Shown: positions 44,377-53,258, counted from the stretch's first letter. The stretch is 64,000 nucleotides of DNA from Paenibacillus soyae (GCF_024623455.1 NZ_JANIPJ010000022.1:61369-125368), one strand, 5' to 3'. Made by a program: numbers and translations. Notes: a model not told the origin generated them from the sequence alone.

Positions 44377-45600
44377 ATGGCGAAAATTACGGCCGTAGAA
44401 TGTATCCGAACGAGACGTAACGGCAGCTGGACGATCGTGAAGGTGATGACCGACCAGGACGGATTGTACGGTCTCGGCTCCGCTTCGGACGTGTACAACC
44501 CGGAGGCTGTCGTCATGATCGTCGAGCAGCTGCTTGCTCCGCTGCTGATCGGGAAGGACGCCTCGAATATAGAGGATCTGTGGCAGACGATGTTTATGAG
44601 CGGCTATTGGCGGAACGGCGCGCTGCTGCACACGGCGATCGGCGGCATCGATATGGCGCTGTGGGACATTAAAGGCAAAGAAGCCGGCCTGCCCGTCTAT
44701 CAGCTGCTAGGAGGCGCTTGCCGGGCGGCTGTTCCGTGCTACGGGCACGCGGGGGGCGCCGACATCTCAGAGCTTGTAGAGAGCGTGCACCGATTTCGCG
44801 AGGAGGGCTATACCGTTATCCGCGTGCAGCTCGGCGGCTACGGCGGCGGCGGCTTTATCGAGACGGACAAGGCGAACGTGCCGTCCCCATCATGGGCCGG
44901 GAAGCAAGTATTCGACGAGCATGCCTATCTTCAGGCCATTCCGCGCATGTTCGAGCAGCTGCGGACGGAATTCGGCTTCGGCCTGCAGTTTACGCACGAC
45001 GTGCACGAGCATCTGTCGCCGATCCACGCGGTGCAGCTATCGAAGCGGGTAGAGCCCTTCGACTTGTTCTACCTTGAGGATGCGATTGCTCCCGAGCAGA
45101 TCGGCTGGTACCGCCAGCTTAGGCAGCAAAGCGCCGTGCCGCAGGCGGTCGGCGAGCTGTTCGTCCATCCGCAGGAATGGACGCCGCTCATACAGGAGCG
45201 GCTGATCGACTTCATCCGCGTCCGCGTCTCCAAGGCGGGAGGGATCAGCGCCTGCCGCAAGATCGCCGCCTTAGGCGAGGCGTTTGGCGTACGAACCGCT
45301 TGGCAGGAGGGAGGGGAGAACGATCCCGTCAATCAGGCGGCTTCCGTTCATCTCGATATGGCGATCTGGAATTTCGGCATCCAGGAAATCAATCATTTCC
45401 GGCCGGAAGAGCTGGACGCGTTCGAGGGCCATATCGAACGGAGAGGCGGGTACTTGTATCCATCCGACAAGCCGGGGCTCGGCATAGAGCTGGATGAGCT
45501 GAAGGCGGCTCAGCTGGTAGGCGACGGCTGGAAAAGGAACGCCTATTATAATCCCTATCTTTTGGACCGCAAGGCCGACGGGACGCTGGTTCGTCCTTGA
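44377..45600 (+). CDS. Mannonate dehydratase / RspA-like enolase-superfamily enzyme
   Basis: A 407-residue enzyme of the enolase superfamily, ManD/RspA group. The metal ligands appear as Asp208 in THDVHEH, Glu234 in YLEDA and Glu260 in GELFVHP, and His210 is the usual acid of the ManD group. Family members dehydrate sugar acids such as D-mannonate or D-gluconate; some have little activity. The loop that in many ManD enzymes reads WHGP reads WQEGGENDPVNQAA here, so substrate preference may differ. It is followed 28 bases later by an NAD-dependent dehydrogenase gene, suggesting a small sugar-acid pathway operon. AAGGATGGTG precedes the start. Confidence 0.85.
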   Translation: MAKITAVECIRTRRNGSWTIVKVMTDQDGLYGLGSASDVYNPEAVVMIVEQLLAPLLIGKDASNIEDLWQTMFMSGYWRNGALLHTAIGGIDMALWDIKGKEAGLPVYQLLGGACRAAVPCYGHAGGADISELVESVHRFREEGYTVIRVQLGGYGGGGFIETDKANVPSPSWAGKQVFDEHAYLQAIPRMFEQLRTEFGFGLQFTHDVHEHLSPIHAVQLSKRVEPFDLFYLEDAIAPEQIGWYRQLRQQSAVPQAVGELFVHPQEWTPLIQERLIDFIRVRVSKAGGISACRKIAALGEAFGVRTAWQEGGENDPVNQAASVHLDMAIWNFGIQEINHFRPEELDAFEGHIERRGGYLYPSDKPGLGIELDELKAAQLVGDGWKRNAYYNPYLLDRKADGTLVRP

Positions 45601-45628
45601 CATTTTTATATGGGAGGAGTACATCGGA

Positions 45629-46495
45629 ATGAAAAAAATAGCGGTGACGGGCGGCAGCGGGAAGCTGGGCACCCGGCTCGTGAACGAGCTGCAGGCGCAA
45701 GGCTACGAGGTCGTATCCCTGGATCAGAAGCGTTCGCCTCAGCTTCGCTGCAGGCAGCTTGAACTGGACTTAACGGACTTCGGCCAGGTGGCGGCCGCCC
45801 TCAGCGGGGCCGACGCGGTCGTACATATGGCCGCGATACCGGCGCCGCTTGGGTACACTTACCCGGTCATCTTCGCGAATAACGTCGTGTCTGGCTACAA
45901 TGTGCTGGAAGCCGCTTCGATGCTCGGCATCCGCAAGGTCGTGATGGGCTCGAGCGAATCCTCATACGGCTTCGCGTGGGCGCCGGCAAGGTTCTCTCCG
46001 GATTACTTGCCTTTGGACGAGGATCATCCTCAGCTGCCTCAGGAATGTTACGGGCTATCCAAAATCGTAAACGAGCAGACCGCGGCGATGTTCGACCGAA
46101 GGAACGGGATGCAGGTCATTTCTTTGCGGTTTTCAATGATTACGACGCCCGAGGAATATTCGAGGCTGGCGATTAACGAACCGGAGCGCTACAAGCACAT
46201 TTTGTGGAGCTATATCGATATCCGGGACGCGGTCGATGCATGCGTCGCTTCTTTGAAGGCGGAAGACCGCGGGGCGGTCTGCCTGAACATTACGAGCAGC
46301 GATACGCTTAGCGACCGGGAGACCGCGAGTCTGCTGAAGGATTATTATCCCGACGTCGTAGATCTGCGCTCCTCGTTTCAAGAGCGCGAAGCGATCGTAA
46401 GCAACCGCCGGGCGCGCGAGGTTCTGGGCTGGAGTCCTCGTCATTCCTGGTCGGATGAACGAAAAAACGGCGAGGACGTTGACCGGCATTCATAA
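45629..46495 (+). CDS. NAD(P)-dependent sugar epimerase/dehydrogenase (extended SDR)
   Basis: A 288-residue extended short-chain dehydrogenase. The cofactor motif TGGSGKLGTRL lies at residues 7-17, with HMAAIPAP after strand 4, SSESSYG supplying the catalytic Ser, and YGLSK the catalytic Tyr-x3-Lys. The size and motifs fit sugar epimerases or uronate dehydrogenase-like enzymes. GGGAGGAG precedes the ATG. Coupling to the ManD-like gene suggests that it makes or uses the sugar acid or its precursor. The reaction remains an inference. Confidence 0.85.
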   Translation: MKKIAVTGGSGKLGTRLVNELQAQGYEVVSLDQKRSPQLRCRQLELDLTDFGQVAAALSGADAVVHMAAIPAPLGYTYPVIFANNVVSGYNVLEAASMLGIRKVVMGSSESSYGFAWAPARFSPDYLPLDEDHPQLPQECYGLSKIVNEQTAAMFDRRNGMQVISLRFSMITTPEEYSRLAINEPERYKHILWSYIDIRDAVDACVASLKAEDRGAVCLNITSSDTLSDRETASLLKDYYPDVVDLRSSFQEREAIVSNRRAREVLGWSPRHSWSDERKNGEDVDRHS

Positions 46496-46508
46496 AGCGA
46501 AGCGAAGT

Positions 46509-46545
46509 AGACCCGGCCTCGGATGACGAGTCTCGGGTCTTTGTC
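46509..46545. terminator. Shared terminator between convergent genes
   Basis: AGACCCG (46509-46515) pairs with CGGGTCT (46534-46540), followed by TTGTCGCATT. It sits in the 53-base gap between the SDR and MFS stop codons and may serve both strands. Confidence 0.6.
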
Positions 46546-46548
46546 GCA

Positions 46549-47838
46549 TTATTCAAACTTACGCAGCTGCTTAAATAGAAGAAACGAGAGTAGACCGATT
46601 GCCAGCATAGCCGAACCGCTGCCCAAAATAATGGGCGCCGGGCCGTAGGAGTCAGCCAGCGCCGAGAACGCGGCCAGCCCGACGGGAGGCGCAACGCTCG
46701 TGAGCGTGCCGATCAGGCCGAAGACGCGACCTTGGAGATGGGCAGGTACGCCGACGCGAAGCGCGATGGCAAAGATCGTCGTGCTGAAGGAGAAGAGCAG
46801 CCCGACGCTCAAGACGATGGGCAGCGCGAGCGCGGCCGTATCAACCAATGCGATGACGATAAAGCAGGGGCCGATCAGCGCGACGCTGCCAAGCATCCAG
46901 ATGCCGCGGCGTCGCATTCTTCCGCTCCATTTCATTATGGCGACGGAGCCGATGACGTAACCAAGCGGAATACAAGCCTCGAGCAGGCCGAACACGAACG
47001 GCGGCGCTTGCCAGACTTTCACGGCCAGCACTTGAACGAGCATGAACGTAGACAGGAAGAAGAAGGTGACGAGCGGAAGCAGCAGAAACGCGCTTCGAAT
47101 GAAGGCATCCCCCCAGATGACGCGGAAGCCTTCCGCGAAGTCGGAGCGGAAGGAGGGTTTCACGCCGGACGGAGCCTCTGCCTCGCGATAAGGAAAGCGT
47201 CCGGCCAGCAGCAGCAGAATGCCGGACAGCAGGAAGGCGAACGAGTCGATCGCAACCGCGAACGCGCCGCCGAATGCGGCAACGGCGATGCCGCCGGCCG
47301 CAAAGCCGCCGATCCGCGTCGCGTTGTCGGAGACGGTCATCGCGGCAACCGCTTGCGTGACGCCGGTTTTGCCGACGATCTCGATGAGCGAAGCCTGGAA
47401 GGCGGGCGAACGGAAAGTGCCGACGACCGCCACCAGTGCCGTCAGTAATAGGATCATGTAGAATGGGACGCCGGGCACAAGCATGCATATGGCGATAAGT
47501 CCTACGAGGACGAAGCGGATCAAATCGCTGATCCACATCATCTTGCGCCGGTCGATCCGGTCCGCCAAAGTGCCGGCGATGGAGCCGAACAGAAGGCTGG
47601 ATGCCAGATGGGTTATGAGTACAAGCGACATAAGCTTGGCGCTGCCCGTCGTCTGAAGCACCCACAAATTTATCGCGATGCTGTGGAACGTATTGCCGAG
47701 ATTGCTGACGGTATAGCTGGCGAACACCAGCATGAACGCGCGGTTGCGCCAAATGGACGCCTCCTTGGCTAAGCGCGGTGTCGAGTCAGGCTCTTTGAGG
47801 GACGACGCTTTCGCGGTTTCGATTTCATTGATTCCCAT
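46549..47838 (-). CDS. MFS transporter
   Basis: A 429-residue major facilitator protein. ATG 47838 is preferred over GTG 47847 because GGAGG lies 8 bases upstream of it. About twelve hydrophobic segments are visible, and the loop between segments 2 and 3 reads GTLADRIDRRKMM, the MFS signature. It resembles the DHA3/enterobactin-exporter-like group (NRAFMLVFASYTVSNLGNTF). A role in export of a drug or metabolite or sugar efflux is plausible; the substrate is unknown. A 14-base operator identical to one upstream of the adjacent LacI gene overlaps its promoter region, so it should be under that repressor. Confidence 0.9.
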   Translation of the reverse strand: MGINEIETAKASSLKEPDSTPRLAKEASIWRNRAFMLVFASYTVSNLGNTFHSIAINLWVLQTTGSAKLMSLVLITHLASSLLFGSIAGTLADRIDRRKMMWISDLIRFVLVGLIAICMLVPGVPFYMILLLTALVAVVGTFRSPAFQASLIEIVGKTGVTQAVAAMTVSDNATRIGGFAAGGIAVAAFGGAFAVAIDSFAFLLSGILLLLAGRFPYREAEAPSGVKPSFRSDFAEGFRVIWGDAFIRSAFLLLPLVTFFFLSTFMLVQVLAVKVWQAPPFVFGLLEACIPLGYVIGSVAIMKWSGRMRRRGIWMLGSVALIGPCFIVIALVDTAALALPIVLSVGLLFSFSTTIFAIALRVGVPAHLQGRVFGLIGTLTSVAPPVGLAAFSALADSYGPAPIILGSGSAMLAIGLLSFLLFKQLRKFE

Positions 47839-47863
47839 ATAGAGCACCTCCTTGTTTGCTTAA

Positions 47864-47877
47864 CTTAATCGTTTAAG
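47864..47877. promoter_or_regulatory. LacI-type operator upstream of the MFS gene
   Basis: CTTAATCGTTTAAG lies within the wider TAACTTAA-N4-TTAAGTTA inverted repeat (47861-47880). The same 14 bases recur at 48927-48940, next to the LacI gene start. Confidence 0.75.
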
Positions 47878-47884
47878 TTACATG

Positions 47885-47911
47885 AGAGAAAAGCAGAGAC
47901 GGCTCTCTGCT
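47885..47911 (-). terminator. Terminator after the LacI gene
   Basis: On the minus strand AGCAGAG and CTCTGCT form a hairpin (47892-47911) followed by TTTTCTC. It separates the LacI gene from the MFS operator and gene. Confidence 0.6.
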
Positions 47912-47929
47912 GCAACTCTGGTCACGGCT

Positions 47930-48895
47930 TTATTCTCGAGAAGCTAGCCCGGGCCGCGAGGGAAGCTCTGGCGGAATGCGCACATACTTCTCCTTCGGGC
48001 CCGAGTAGCTGTCGCGGAGCAGGCCTTGCATCAGCTCGATCGCGGCATTCATCTTTCCGCTACCATAATGAACAACAGGCGCATCGGGGAACGGATGAAG
48101 CAGCTCCGGGCAGCCCGATGCGCATACGGTGACGTATCTGGCGGGAGGCAGCCATCGCGAGGCGAGCAATCCGATCGCCTCGCCAATGATGATGCCGCAT
48201 CCGGATTGACCGGCGAGGAAGCGCGGGAGCTGCTCCTCTTCCTCCAGAATGAACAGCCTGTCTTCGGAAATCGCCAACTCTCGGCAGAGCGCTCCCGCAG
48301 CTTCCGCAGAAAGCCGGTCCGTCACCATAAACTCGCGATGGTTCGGATGTCGCTGCGCGATTTCGACTGCGGTAAGCTTCGCGTCCCATACGATTTTGTA
48401 GAACAACGGATCCTCAATGAAGCTGTCGACGACGATGAGCGGTACGCCGGCGGTGAAGTGAACCGAGATTTGATGGAAGGTTTCCGACTTGGCGCCGAGC
48501 ACGAACACCGCGTCCAGCTTCCGCTCCGATATGACCGCGGCGTTAGGCAAGTCTTCCTTCACGCTGCACAATACGACATGGTAGCCGAGCCGGGTAAGCT
48601 CCCTTTCCAGCGCATCGATGAAGCTGCCATGCTGCAGCCTTTCCCACCACTGCTCGCGCTCCGGGCGGTTCACGAGAATCCCGACGAGACCCGAGCTTTT
48701 TTTGATAAGCGAACGGGCAGCGAGATTCGGAACATAGCGAAGCCGTTTGACCGCTTCCATGACCCGTTGCTTCGTTTCTTCCGGGATCGTCTGATTAGGG
48801 GCGCAATTCAGCACGTAGCTAACGGTGGCGACGGACACGCCGGCTTCCTTGGCAATGTCCTTCATCGTCGCTTTTTTTTCTTTGGATTCGCTCAT
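47930..48895 (-). CDS. LacI-family repressor of the MFS transporter
   Basis: A 321-residue LacI-family regulator. ATG 48895 has GGAGGGTAC upstream and gives the standard N-terminus; the frame is open further upstream but crosses the operator. The helix-turn-helix is MKDIAKEAGVSVATVSYVLN at residues 11-30, followed by the hinge PNLAARSL and an effector domain. Two copies of the palindrome CTTAATCGTTTAAG lie before this gene and before the MFS gene, so autoregulation and control of the transporter are likely. It is distinct from the partial LacI protein at the window start. The effector is unknown. Confidence 0.93.
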   Translation of the reverse strand: MSESKEKKATMKDIAKEAGVSVATVSYVLNCAPNQTIPEETKQRVMEAVKRLRYVPNLAARSLIKKSSGLVGILVNRPEREQWWERLQHGSFIDALERELTRLGYHVVLCSVKEDLPNAAVISERKLDAVFVLGAKSETFHQISVHFTAGVPLIVVDSFIEDPLFYKIVWDAKLTAVEIAQRHPNHREFMVTDRLSAEAAGALCRELAISEDRLFILEEEEQLPRFLAGQSGCGIIIGEAIGLLASRWLPPARYVTVCASGCPELLHPFPDAPVVHYGSGKMNAAIELMQGLLRDSYSGPKEKYVRIPPELPSRPGLASRE

Positions 48896-48926
48896 AACGA
48901 CACTGTACCCTCCAGCCACATCTAAA

Positions 48927-48940
48927 CTTAATCGTTTAAG
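48927..48940. promoter_or_regulatory. LacI-type operator upstream of the LacI gene
   Basis: CTTAATCGTTTAAG is identical to the site at 47864-47877 and lies 32 bases upstream of the regulator start, fitting negative autoregulation. Confidence 0.75.
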
Positions 48941-48954
48941 CCGATTATCGCATA

Positions 48955-48992
48955 AAGCCGTTTCGTCGTCTACCGAACAGACGAAACGGCTT
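48955..48992 (-). terminator. Terminator after the neopullulanase gene
   Basis: AAGCCGTTTCGTC (48955-48967) pairs perfectly with GACGAAACGGCTT (48980-48992). On the minus strand it is followed by TTTATG, a short T-run. It insulates the LacI gene from the upstream enzyme gene. Confidence 0.7.
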
Positions 48993-49004
48993 CCTCCCAA
49001 AATC

Positions 49005-50921
49005 TTATTGCTCGATCAAAACAACGTAGCTGTAGGCGCTCATTTGCAAGCTCAGCTTGCCGTCGCGGTCCGCCTTCAGCGTATCGTTCGCCTTGAGCGC
49101 CGGCGTGTTGGCATGCAGCACCTTCCAAGAAGCCGCTCCGCTTACGGAGTTCATAGCAGCGGCAGCAGCCGCCGGCGGATCAAGCGCCAGCTTCGGAGCT
49201 GTACCGGCATCATCAGCAGCCTTAACGAAACCGCGGAACGGAATATCGTAGCTCCATGCTTCCTCCGATTCGCCTAGCGTAGGGACGAGGAAGCTGAGCT
49301 CGGCCGCGCTTGCTTGCGCGTTAATCGCGATCAGCACGCGTTCCGAGCCGGAACGGCGTTCATAGACGAGCAAGCCGTTTTCTGCTCCTGCGTGCAGGAA
49401 CGAAATATCCGTGCTTCGAAGCGAATTGAACTCGTGCCTTAGGGCGATCGTTTCTTGATAGAATCGGAGCAGCCCTTGATCCTGCTCCTCGGGATCCCAG
49501 ACCATGCACTTGCGGCAGTCCGGATCGCCCGCGCCGTTCATGCCGACCTCGTCGCCATAATAGATGCAAGGCGTGCCCGGGTATGTCAATTGGAACAGGA
49601 CGGCCAGCTTCAGCTTCCGGAGCTCGTCGTCGCAGATGGTCAGGAGCCGCGGAGTGTCGTGGCTGTCGAGCAGATTGAAGGCCGTCTCCGTTACCTGACG
49701 CGGATAAGCCGCGAGCTGCGTGCCGATCGCCTTCGCGAAGGAAGCCGCGTCGATCGTGCCGTAAGCGAAGAAATCGAGAACCGCGTTCGTGAACGGATAG
49801 TTCATGACCGCATCGAATTGGTCGCCCTGCAGCCACATCATGGACTCATGCCAAATCTCGCCGAGAATATAAGCTTCCGGATTCACGGCCTTGACCACCT
49901 GCCGGAATTCTCTCCAGAATTGGTGATCGACTTCGTTGGCGACATCCAAGCGCCAGCCGTCAATGCCGATTTCTTCGATCCAATAGCGCGCGACCTCGAA
50001 TAGATACGCTTTGACCTCCGGATGCTCGGTATTGAGCTTCGGCATGAGCGGCTCGAACGCGAACGTCTCGTAGCTCGGAACGCCGTCCACGACCTGAAGC
50101 GGCCATTCCCGAACGTGGAACCAGTCCGCGTATTTGGATGCCTTGCCGTTCTTCTGGGCGTCAACGAACGGCGCGAACGTGCGGCCGGAATGATTGAACA
50201 CGGCGTCCAGCAGCACGCGAATGCCCCGCTTGTGGCACTCGTCGACAAGCTCTTTAAGCTTCTCGTTCGTGCCGAACTGCGGATCGACCTTGAGATAGTC
50301 CTGCGTATCGTATTTATGGTTCGTCGTCGCCTCGAAGAGCGGCGTGAAATAAATCGCGTTGATGCCGAGCGAGGTCAGATGGTCCAGATGGTCGATTACG
50401 CCCTGCAGGTCGCCGCCAAAAAAGTTTTGCGGAGTCGGCTTGCCGCCCCACGGCTCGACGCCCGGAGGATCGAGAGAAGGGTCTCCGTTCGCGAAGCGTT
50501 CAGGGAAGATCTGATAGAAGACGGCATCCTTCACCCAAGCCGGCGGCTCGAACACGTCTACCGGATTAATGAACGGGAAATCGAAAAACGTGTTCGGATT
50601 GTCCGGAAGCTCCTTCGTGAATTCCTTCTCCGTCAGGATGACGATCTCATCGGAAGACGCGCTGTGAAAACGGAAGGCGTAGCGCAGGCGGCGGAACGGC
50701 GGTTTAATGGAAGTTTCCCAATAATCGAACCGCTCATCCGAGCTGAAGAGGCGCATCGGAACGGTCACCACGGTCTGCTCCCAGGCGTATTTGTCCCCCG
50801 CGATCGCTTCCACCAGCCTCGCGTCGCCGCGCCTCGCGCGGACTCTCAGATGGAGCGTTTGCCCATCGTAGGCGTAGGCCCAGTTTTGTTTGGGACGATG
50901 ATAGATGGCTTCGAGTAACAT
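49005..50921 (-). CDS. Neopullulanase / cyclomaltodextrinase-type GH13 enzyme
   Basis: A 638-residue cytoplasmic enzyme of GH13 subfamily 20. ATG 50921 follows GAGAGGAGAA and gives the family-typical start MLLEAIYHRPKQNWAYAYDG, an N-terminal CBM34 domain (residues 1-120). The barrel begins AVFYQIFPERFANGDPS. The nucleophile is Asp326 in GWRLDVANEVD, the acid/base is Glu355 in LGEIWHE, and the third Asp lies in LLDSHDTPRLL. These enzymes hydrolyse cyclodextrins, pullulan and maltodextrins inside the cell, so it probably acts on what the mdx importer brings in although it is about 42 kb away. It is transcribed as a single gene. Confidence 0.92.
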   Translation of the reverse strand: MLLEAIYHRPKQNWAYAYDGQTLHLRVRARRGDARLVEAIAGDKYAWEQTVVTVPMRLFSSDERFDYWETSIKPPFRRLRYAFRFHSASSDEIVILTEKEFTKELPDNPNTFFDFPFINPVDVFEPPAWVKDAVFYQIFPERFANGDPSLDPPGVEPWGGKPTPQNFFGGDLQGVIDHLDHLTSLGINAIYFTPLFEATTNHKYDTQDYLKVDPQFGTNEKLKELVDECHKRGIRVLLDAVFNHSGRTFAPFVDAQKNGKASKYADWFHVREWPLQVVDGVPSYETFAFEPLMPKLNTEHPEVKAYLFEVARYWIEEIGIDGWRLDVANEVDHQFWREFRQVVKAVNPEAYILGEIWHESMMWLQGDQFDAVMNYPFTNAVLDFFAYGTIDAASFAKAIGTQLAAYPRQVTETAFNLLDSHDTPRLLTICDDELRKLKLAVLFQLTYPGTPCIYYGDEVGMNGAGDPDCRKCMVWDPEEQDQGLLRFYQETIALRHEFNSLRSTDISFLHAGAENGLLVYERRSGSERVLIAINAQASAAELSFLVPTLGESEEAWSYDIPFRGFVKAADDAGTAPKLALDPPAAAAAAMNSVSGAASWKVLHANTPALKANDTLKADRDGKLSLQMSAYSYVVLIEQ

Positions 50922-50954
50922 TAGAACATTCTCCTCTCGATAATTGGCTGGACA

Positions 50955-51001
50955 AATAAAAAAAGGCACAACCTCCGCTAGCTAAGCCGAGGTTGTACCT
51001 T
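50955..51001 (-). terminator. Terminator after trxB
   Basis: On the minus strand GGTACAACCTC pairs with GAGGTTGTGCC (one G-T type mismatch) around a 13-base loop, followed by a long T-run (plus-strand A-run 50958-50964). Confidence 0.88.
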
Positions 51002-51108
51002 GTTCCAACATCGTTGGTATGCGGTAGCAGTGCCTTTATATTTTGAACGTTTGATAAGGCTTATTATACATGAAAGGCAAATCTTGCACTAGTCTATTCC
51101 GACAGAAA

Positions 51109-52056
51109 TTACGCGTGCACCGCCGCATGCGCCTGGGCTTCCAGGAAACGCTCGCAGTCCAGCGCCGCCATGCAGCCGCTTCCCGCCGCCGTGATCGCTT
51201 GGCGGTAGTTCTTATCCTGTACGTCGCCGCAAGCGAATACTCCCGGGATGTTCGTCTCGGACGTGCCCGGCTTCACGATAATGTAGCCTTGCTCATCCGT
51301 CGTCACTTGACCGCCCAGGAAGCCGGTATTCGGCGTATGGCCGATCGCGACGAAGACGCCGTCCGCTTCAAGCAATTCTTCCTCGCCCGTCGCGTTGTTG
51401 CGAACCTTCAAGCCTTGCAGGCCCATGCCGTTCTCCGCGGCAACCACTTCGAGAGGCGTGCGGTTGAGGCTCCAGGCGATTTTTTCGTTTTGCTTTGCGC
51501 GGTCCTGCATGATTTTCGAAGCGCGAAGCTCGTCGCGGCGATTCACGAGGCGAACTTCCGACGCGAAGCGGGTTAAGAAGCCGGCTTCTTCCATCGCGGA
51601 GTCGCCGCCGCCGATGACGATTATTTTTTTGCCGCGGAAGAAGAAGCCGTCGCAGGTCGCGCACGTGCTGACGCCGCGTCCGATGTTGTCCTGCTCGCCG
51701 GGAATGCCGAGATATTTGGCCGAGGCGCCGGTCGAGATGATGACGGATTCCGCTTGAAGCTGGCCGATCCCTTCAACCTCGAGAGTGAACGGACGTTTGC
51801 TGAAGTCGACGCTTTTCACCGCGCCGTTCTTGAATGTCGCGCCGAAACGCTGTGCTTGCTTGCGCATATTGGACATCAGCTCGCTGCCGAGGATGCCCTC
51901 CGGGAAACCAGGGAAGTTCTCAACCTCCGTGGTTGTCGTCAATTGTCCGCCGGGCTGCCAGCCCTCGATGACGAGCGGCTCCATGTTGGCGCGGGCCAAA
52001 TAGATGGCGGCCGTCAGTCCTGCGGGACCGGTGCCGATAATAATCGTTTTGTTCAT
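51109..52056 (-). CDS. trxB: Thioredoxin reductase
   Basis: A 315-residue NADPH-dependent flavoprotein. The FAD motif IIGTGPAGLTAAIYLAR is at the N-terminus. The redox pair is Cys132/Cys135 in STCATCDG. The NADPH motif is VIGGGDSAMEE, and the C-terminal FAD motif is GVFACGDVQDKNYRQAITAA. It keeps thioredoxin reduced in the cytoplasm. AGGGGAGGAA precedes the ATG at 52056. It is divergent from galU, and two small inverted repeats lie in its upstream region. Confidence 0.96.
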   Translation of the reverse strand: MNKTIIIGTGPAGLTAAIYLARANMEPLVIEGWQPGGQLTTTTEVENFPGFPEGILGSELMSNMRKQAQRFGATFKNGAVKSVDFSKRPFTLEVEGIGQLQAESVIISTGASAKYLGIPGEQDNIGRGVSTCATCDGFFFRGKKIIVIGGGDSAMEEAGFLTRFASEVRLVNRRDELRASKIMQDRAKQNEKIAWSLNRTPLEVVAAENGMGLQGLKVRNNATGEEELLEADGVFVAIGHTPNTGFLGGQVTTDEQGYIIVKPGTSETNIPGVFACGDVQDKNYRQAITAAGSGCMAALDCERFLEAQAHAAVHA

Positions 52057-52100
52057 AAATGTTCCTCCCCTTCATCCCATGCCGTCTATAATTTTTTTCT

Positions 52101-52136
52101 TAGCTTAAAGCTATTACAAACTGTAATGAATGTCAA
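52101..52136 (-). promoter_or_regulatory. trxB upstream region with -35 box and inverted repeats
   Basis: On the minus strand TTGACA (52131-52136) is a perfect -35 box. Downstream of it are the perfect inverted repeats ATTACA-AAC-TGTAAT (52113-52127) and TAGCTT-A-AAGCTA (52101-52113), which abut. No good -10 box at 17 bases is visible, so an activator or alternative control is possible. Confidence 0.5.
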
Positions 52137-52214
52137 TACAGTTCATTCAACGTTCATGTTCGAGGGGATAAACGGGAGAGGATGGAGGAACGATTAGATT
52201 GTGCTTCAAAAAAA

Positions 52215-52223
52215 TGGTATGAT
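52215..52223 (+). promoter_or_regulatory. Extended -10 promoter of galU
   Basis: TGGTATGAT has the TGn extension followed by TATGAT (52218-52223), 42 bases before the galU start. The -35 region (TAGATT) is weak, as usual for extended -10 promoters. Confidence 0.5.
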
Positions 52224-52264
52224 ATCCTGACAATAAAACGCTCCCGGGCACGGGGGAGAGGAGT

Positions 52265-53155
52265 ATGCTGTCCATGGTCAATAAGATAAGGAAGGCCGTT
52301 ATTCCAGCCGGCGGCATGGGAACCAGATTCCTGCCCGCCACGAAGGCTCAGCCGAAGGAAATGCTGCCGCTGATCGATAAGCCCGCCATTCAATATATCG
52401 TCGAAGAAGCGGTCCGGTCGGGCATCGAAAGCATCGTGATCATAAGCGGAAGGCACAAACGTGCGATCGAGGATCATTTCGACAAATCGTATGAGCTGGA
52501 GGCCGAGCTCGAAGCGCGCAACAACGAGACGATGCTGCAGGTCGTCAGGGAAATTTCCCATTTGGCCGACATTTACTACGTCCGGCAGAAGGAGCCGCTT
52601 GGACTTGGGCACGCCGTGTTATGCGCGCGCCGGTTTATCGCGGACGAACCGTTCGCGGTGCTGCTCGGAGACGATATATTGACTTCCGAGCCGCCGTGCA
52701 TCAAGCAAATGATCGACGTCTACGAAGAGTCGGAGTCTTCTGTCGTCGCGGTCATGGAAGTGCCCTGGGACCAGACGCACAAATACGGCATCGTCGATAT
52801 CGAGCCGGGCAAGCGCGTCGCGCCCGTTCGCGACATCGTGGAGAAGCCGGCTCCCGGGCAGGCGCCTTCCAATTACGCGGTCGTCGGCCGCTACGTGCTT
52901 CATCCGTCGATCTTCGGACTTCTGGAGGCCGCGAAGCCAGGCAAAGCCGGCGAAATTCAGTTGACCGACAGCCTTCAAGAGCTTAATCGAAGGTCGTCGC
53001 TTACGGCGATGCGGTTCGACGGCCGGCGGCATGACGTGGGCGACAAGCTCGGTTTCGTCCAGGCGACCATCGACTTTGCGCTTGACCGGGCCGATCTGGC
53101 CGATGATGTGCGCCGTTACATGCTGGAGCGTCTTGGCATGCGGCCGAACGGTTAA
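52265..53155 (+). CDS. galU: UTP-glucose-1-phosphate uridylyltransferase
   Basis: A 296-residue nucleotidyltransferase that makes UDP-glucose (called gtaB in Bacillus). The nucleotide-binding signature is VIPAGGMGTRFLPATKAQPK at residues 12-31, with KEMLPLIDKPAIQY after it. Other family segments are EPLGLGHAVLCA, LLGDDI and DVGDKLGFVQAT. The start could be ATG 52265 or ATG 52274; GGGGGAGAGGAG lies upstream of both. UDP-glucose is needed for teichoic acid, glycolipid and exopolysaccharide synthesis. A strong terminator follows. Confidence 0.95.
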   Translation: MLSMVNKIRKAVIPAGGMGTRFLPATKAQPKEMLPLIDKPAIQYIVEEAVRSGIESIVIISGRHKRAIEDHFDKSYELEAELEARNNETMLQVVREISHLADIYYVRQKEPLGLGHAVLCARRFIADEPFAVLLGDDILTSEPPCIKQMIDVYEESESSVVAVMEVPWDQTHKYGIVDIEPGKRVAPVRDIVEKPAPGQAPSNYAVVGRYVLHPSIFGLLEAAKPGKAGEIQLTDSLQELNRRSSLTAMRFDGRRHDVGDKLGFVQATIDFALDRADLADDVRRYMLERLGMRPNG

Positions 53156-53172
53156 TAGGAAGGGTAACGACT

Positions 53173-53200
53173 AGCATCCGGGCGCGGATGCTTTTTTTTT
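53173..53200 (+). terminator. Intrinsic terminator after galU
   Basis: AGCATCCG (53173-53180) and CGGATGCT (53185-53192) flank a 4-base loop and are followed by eight T. Confidence 0.93.
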
Positions 53201-53258
53201 CGCCGAGAAAGGTTGAACGAATTCTATTAAACCGGCGTCTATTATTCGAATACGAAGA

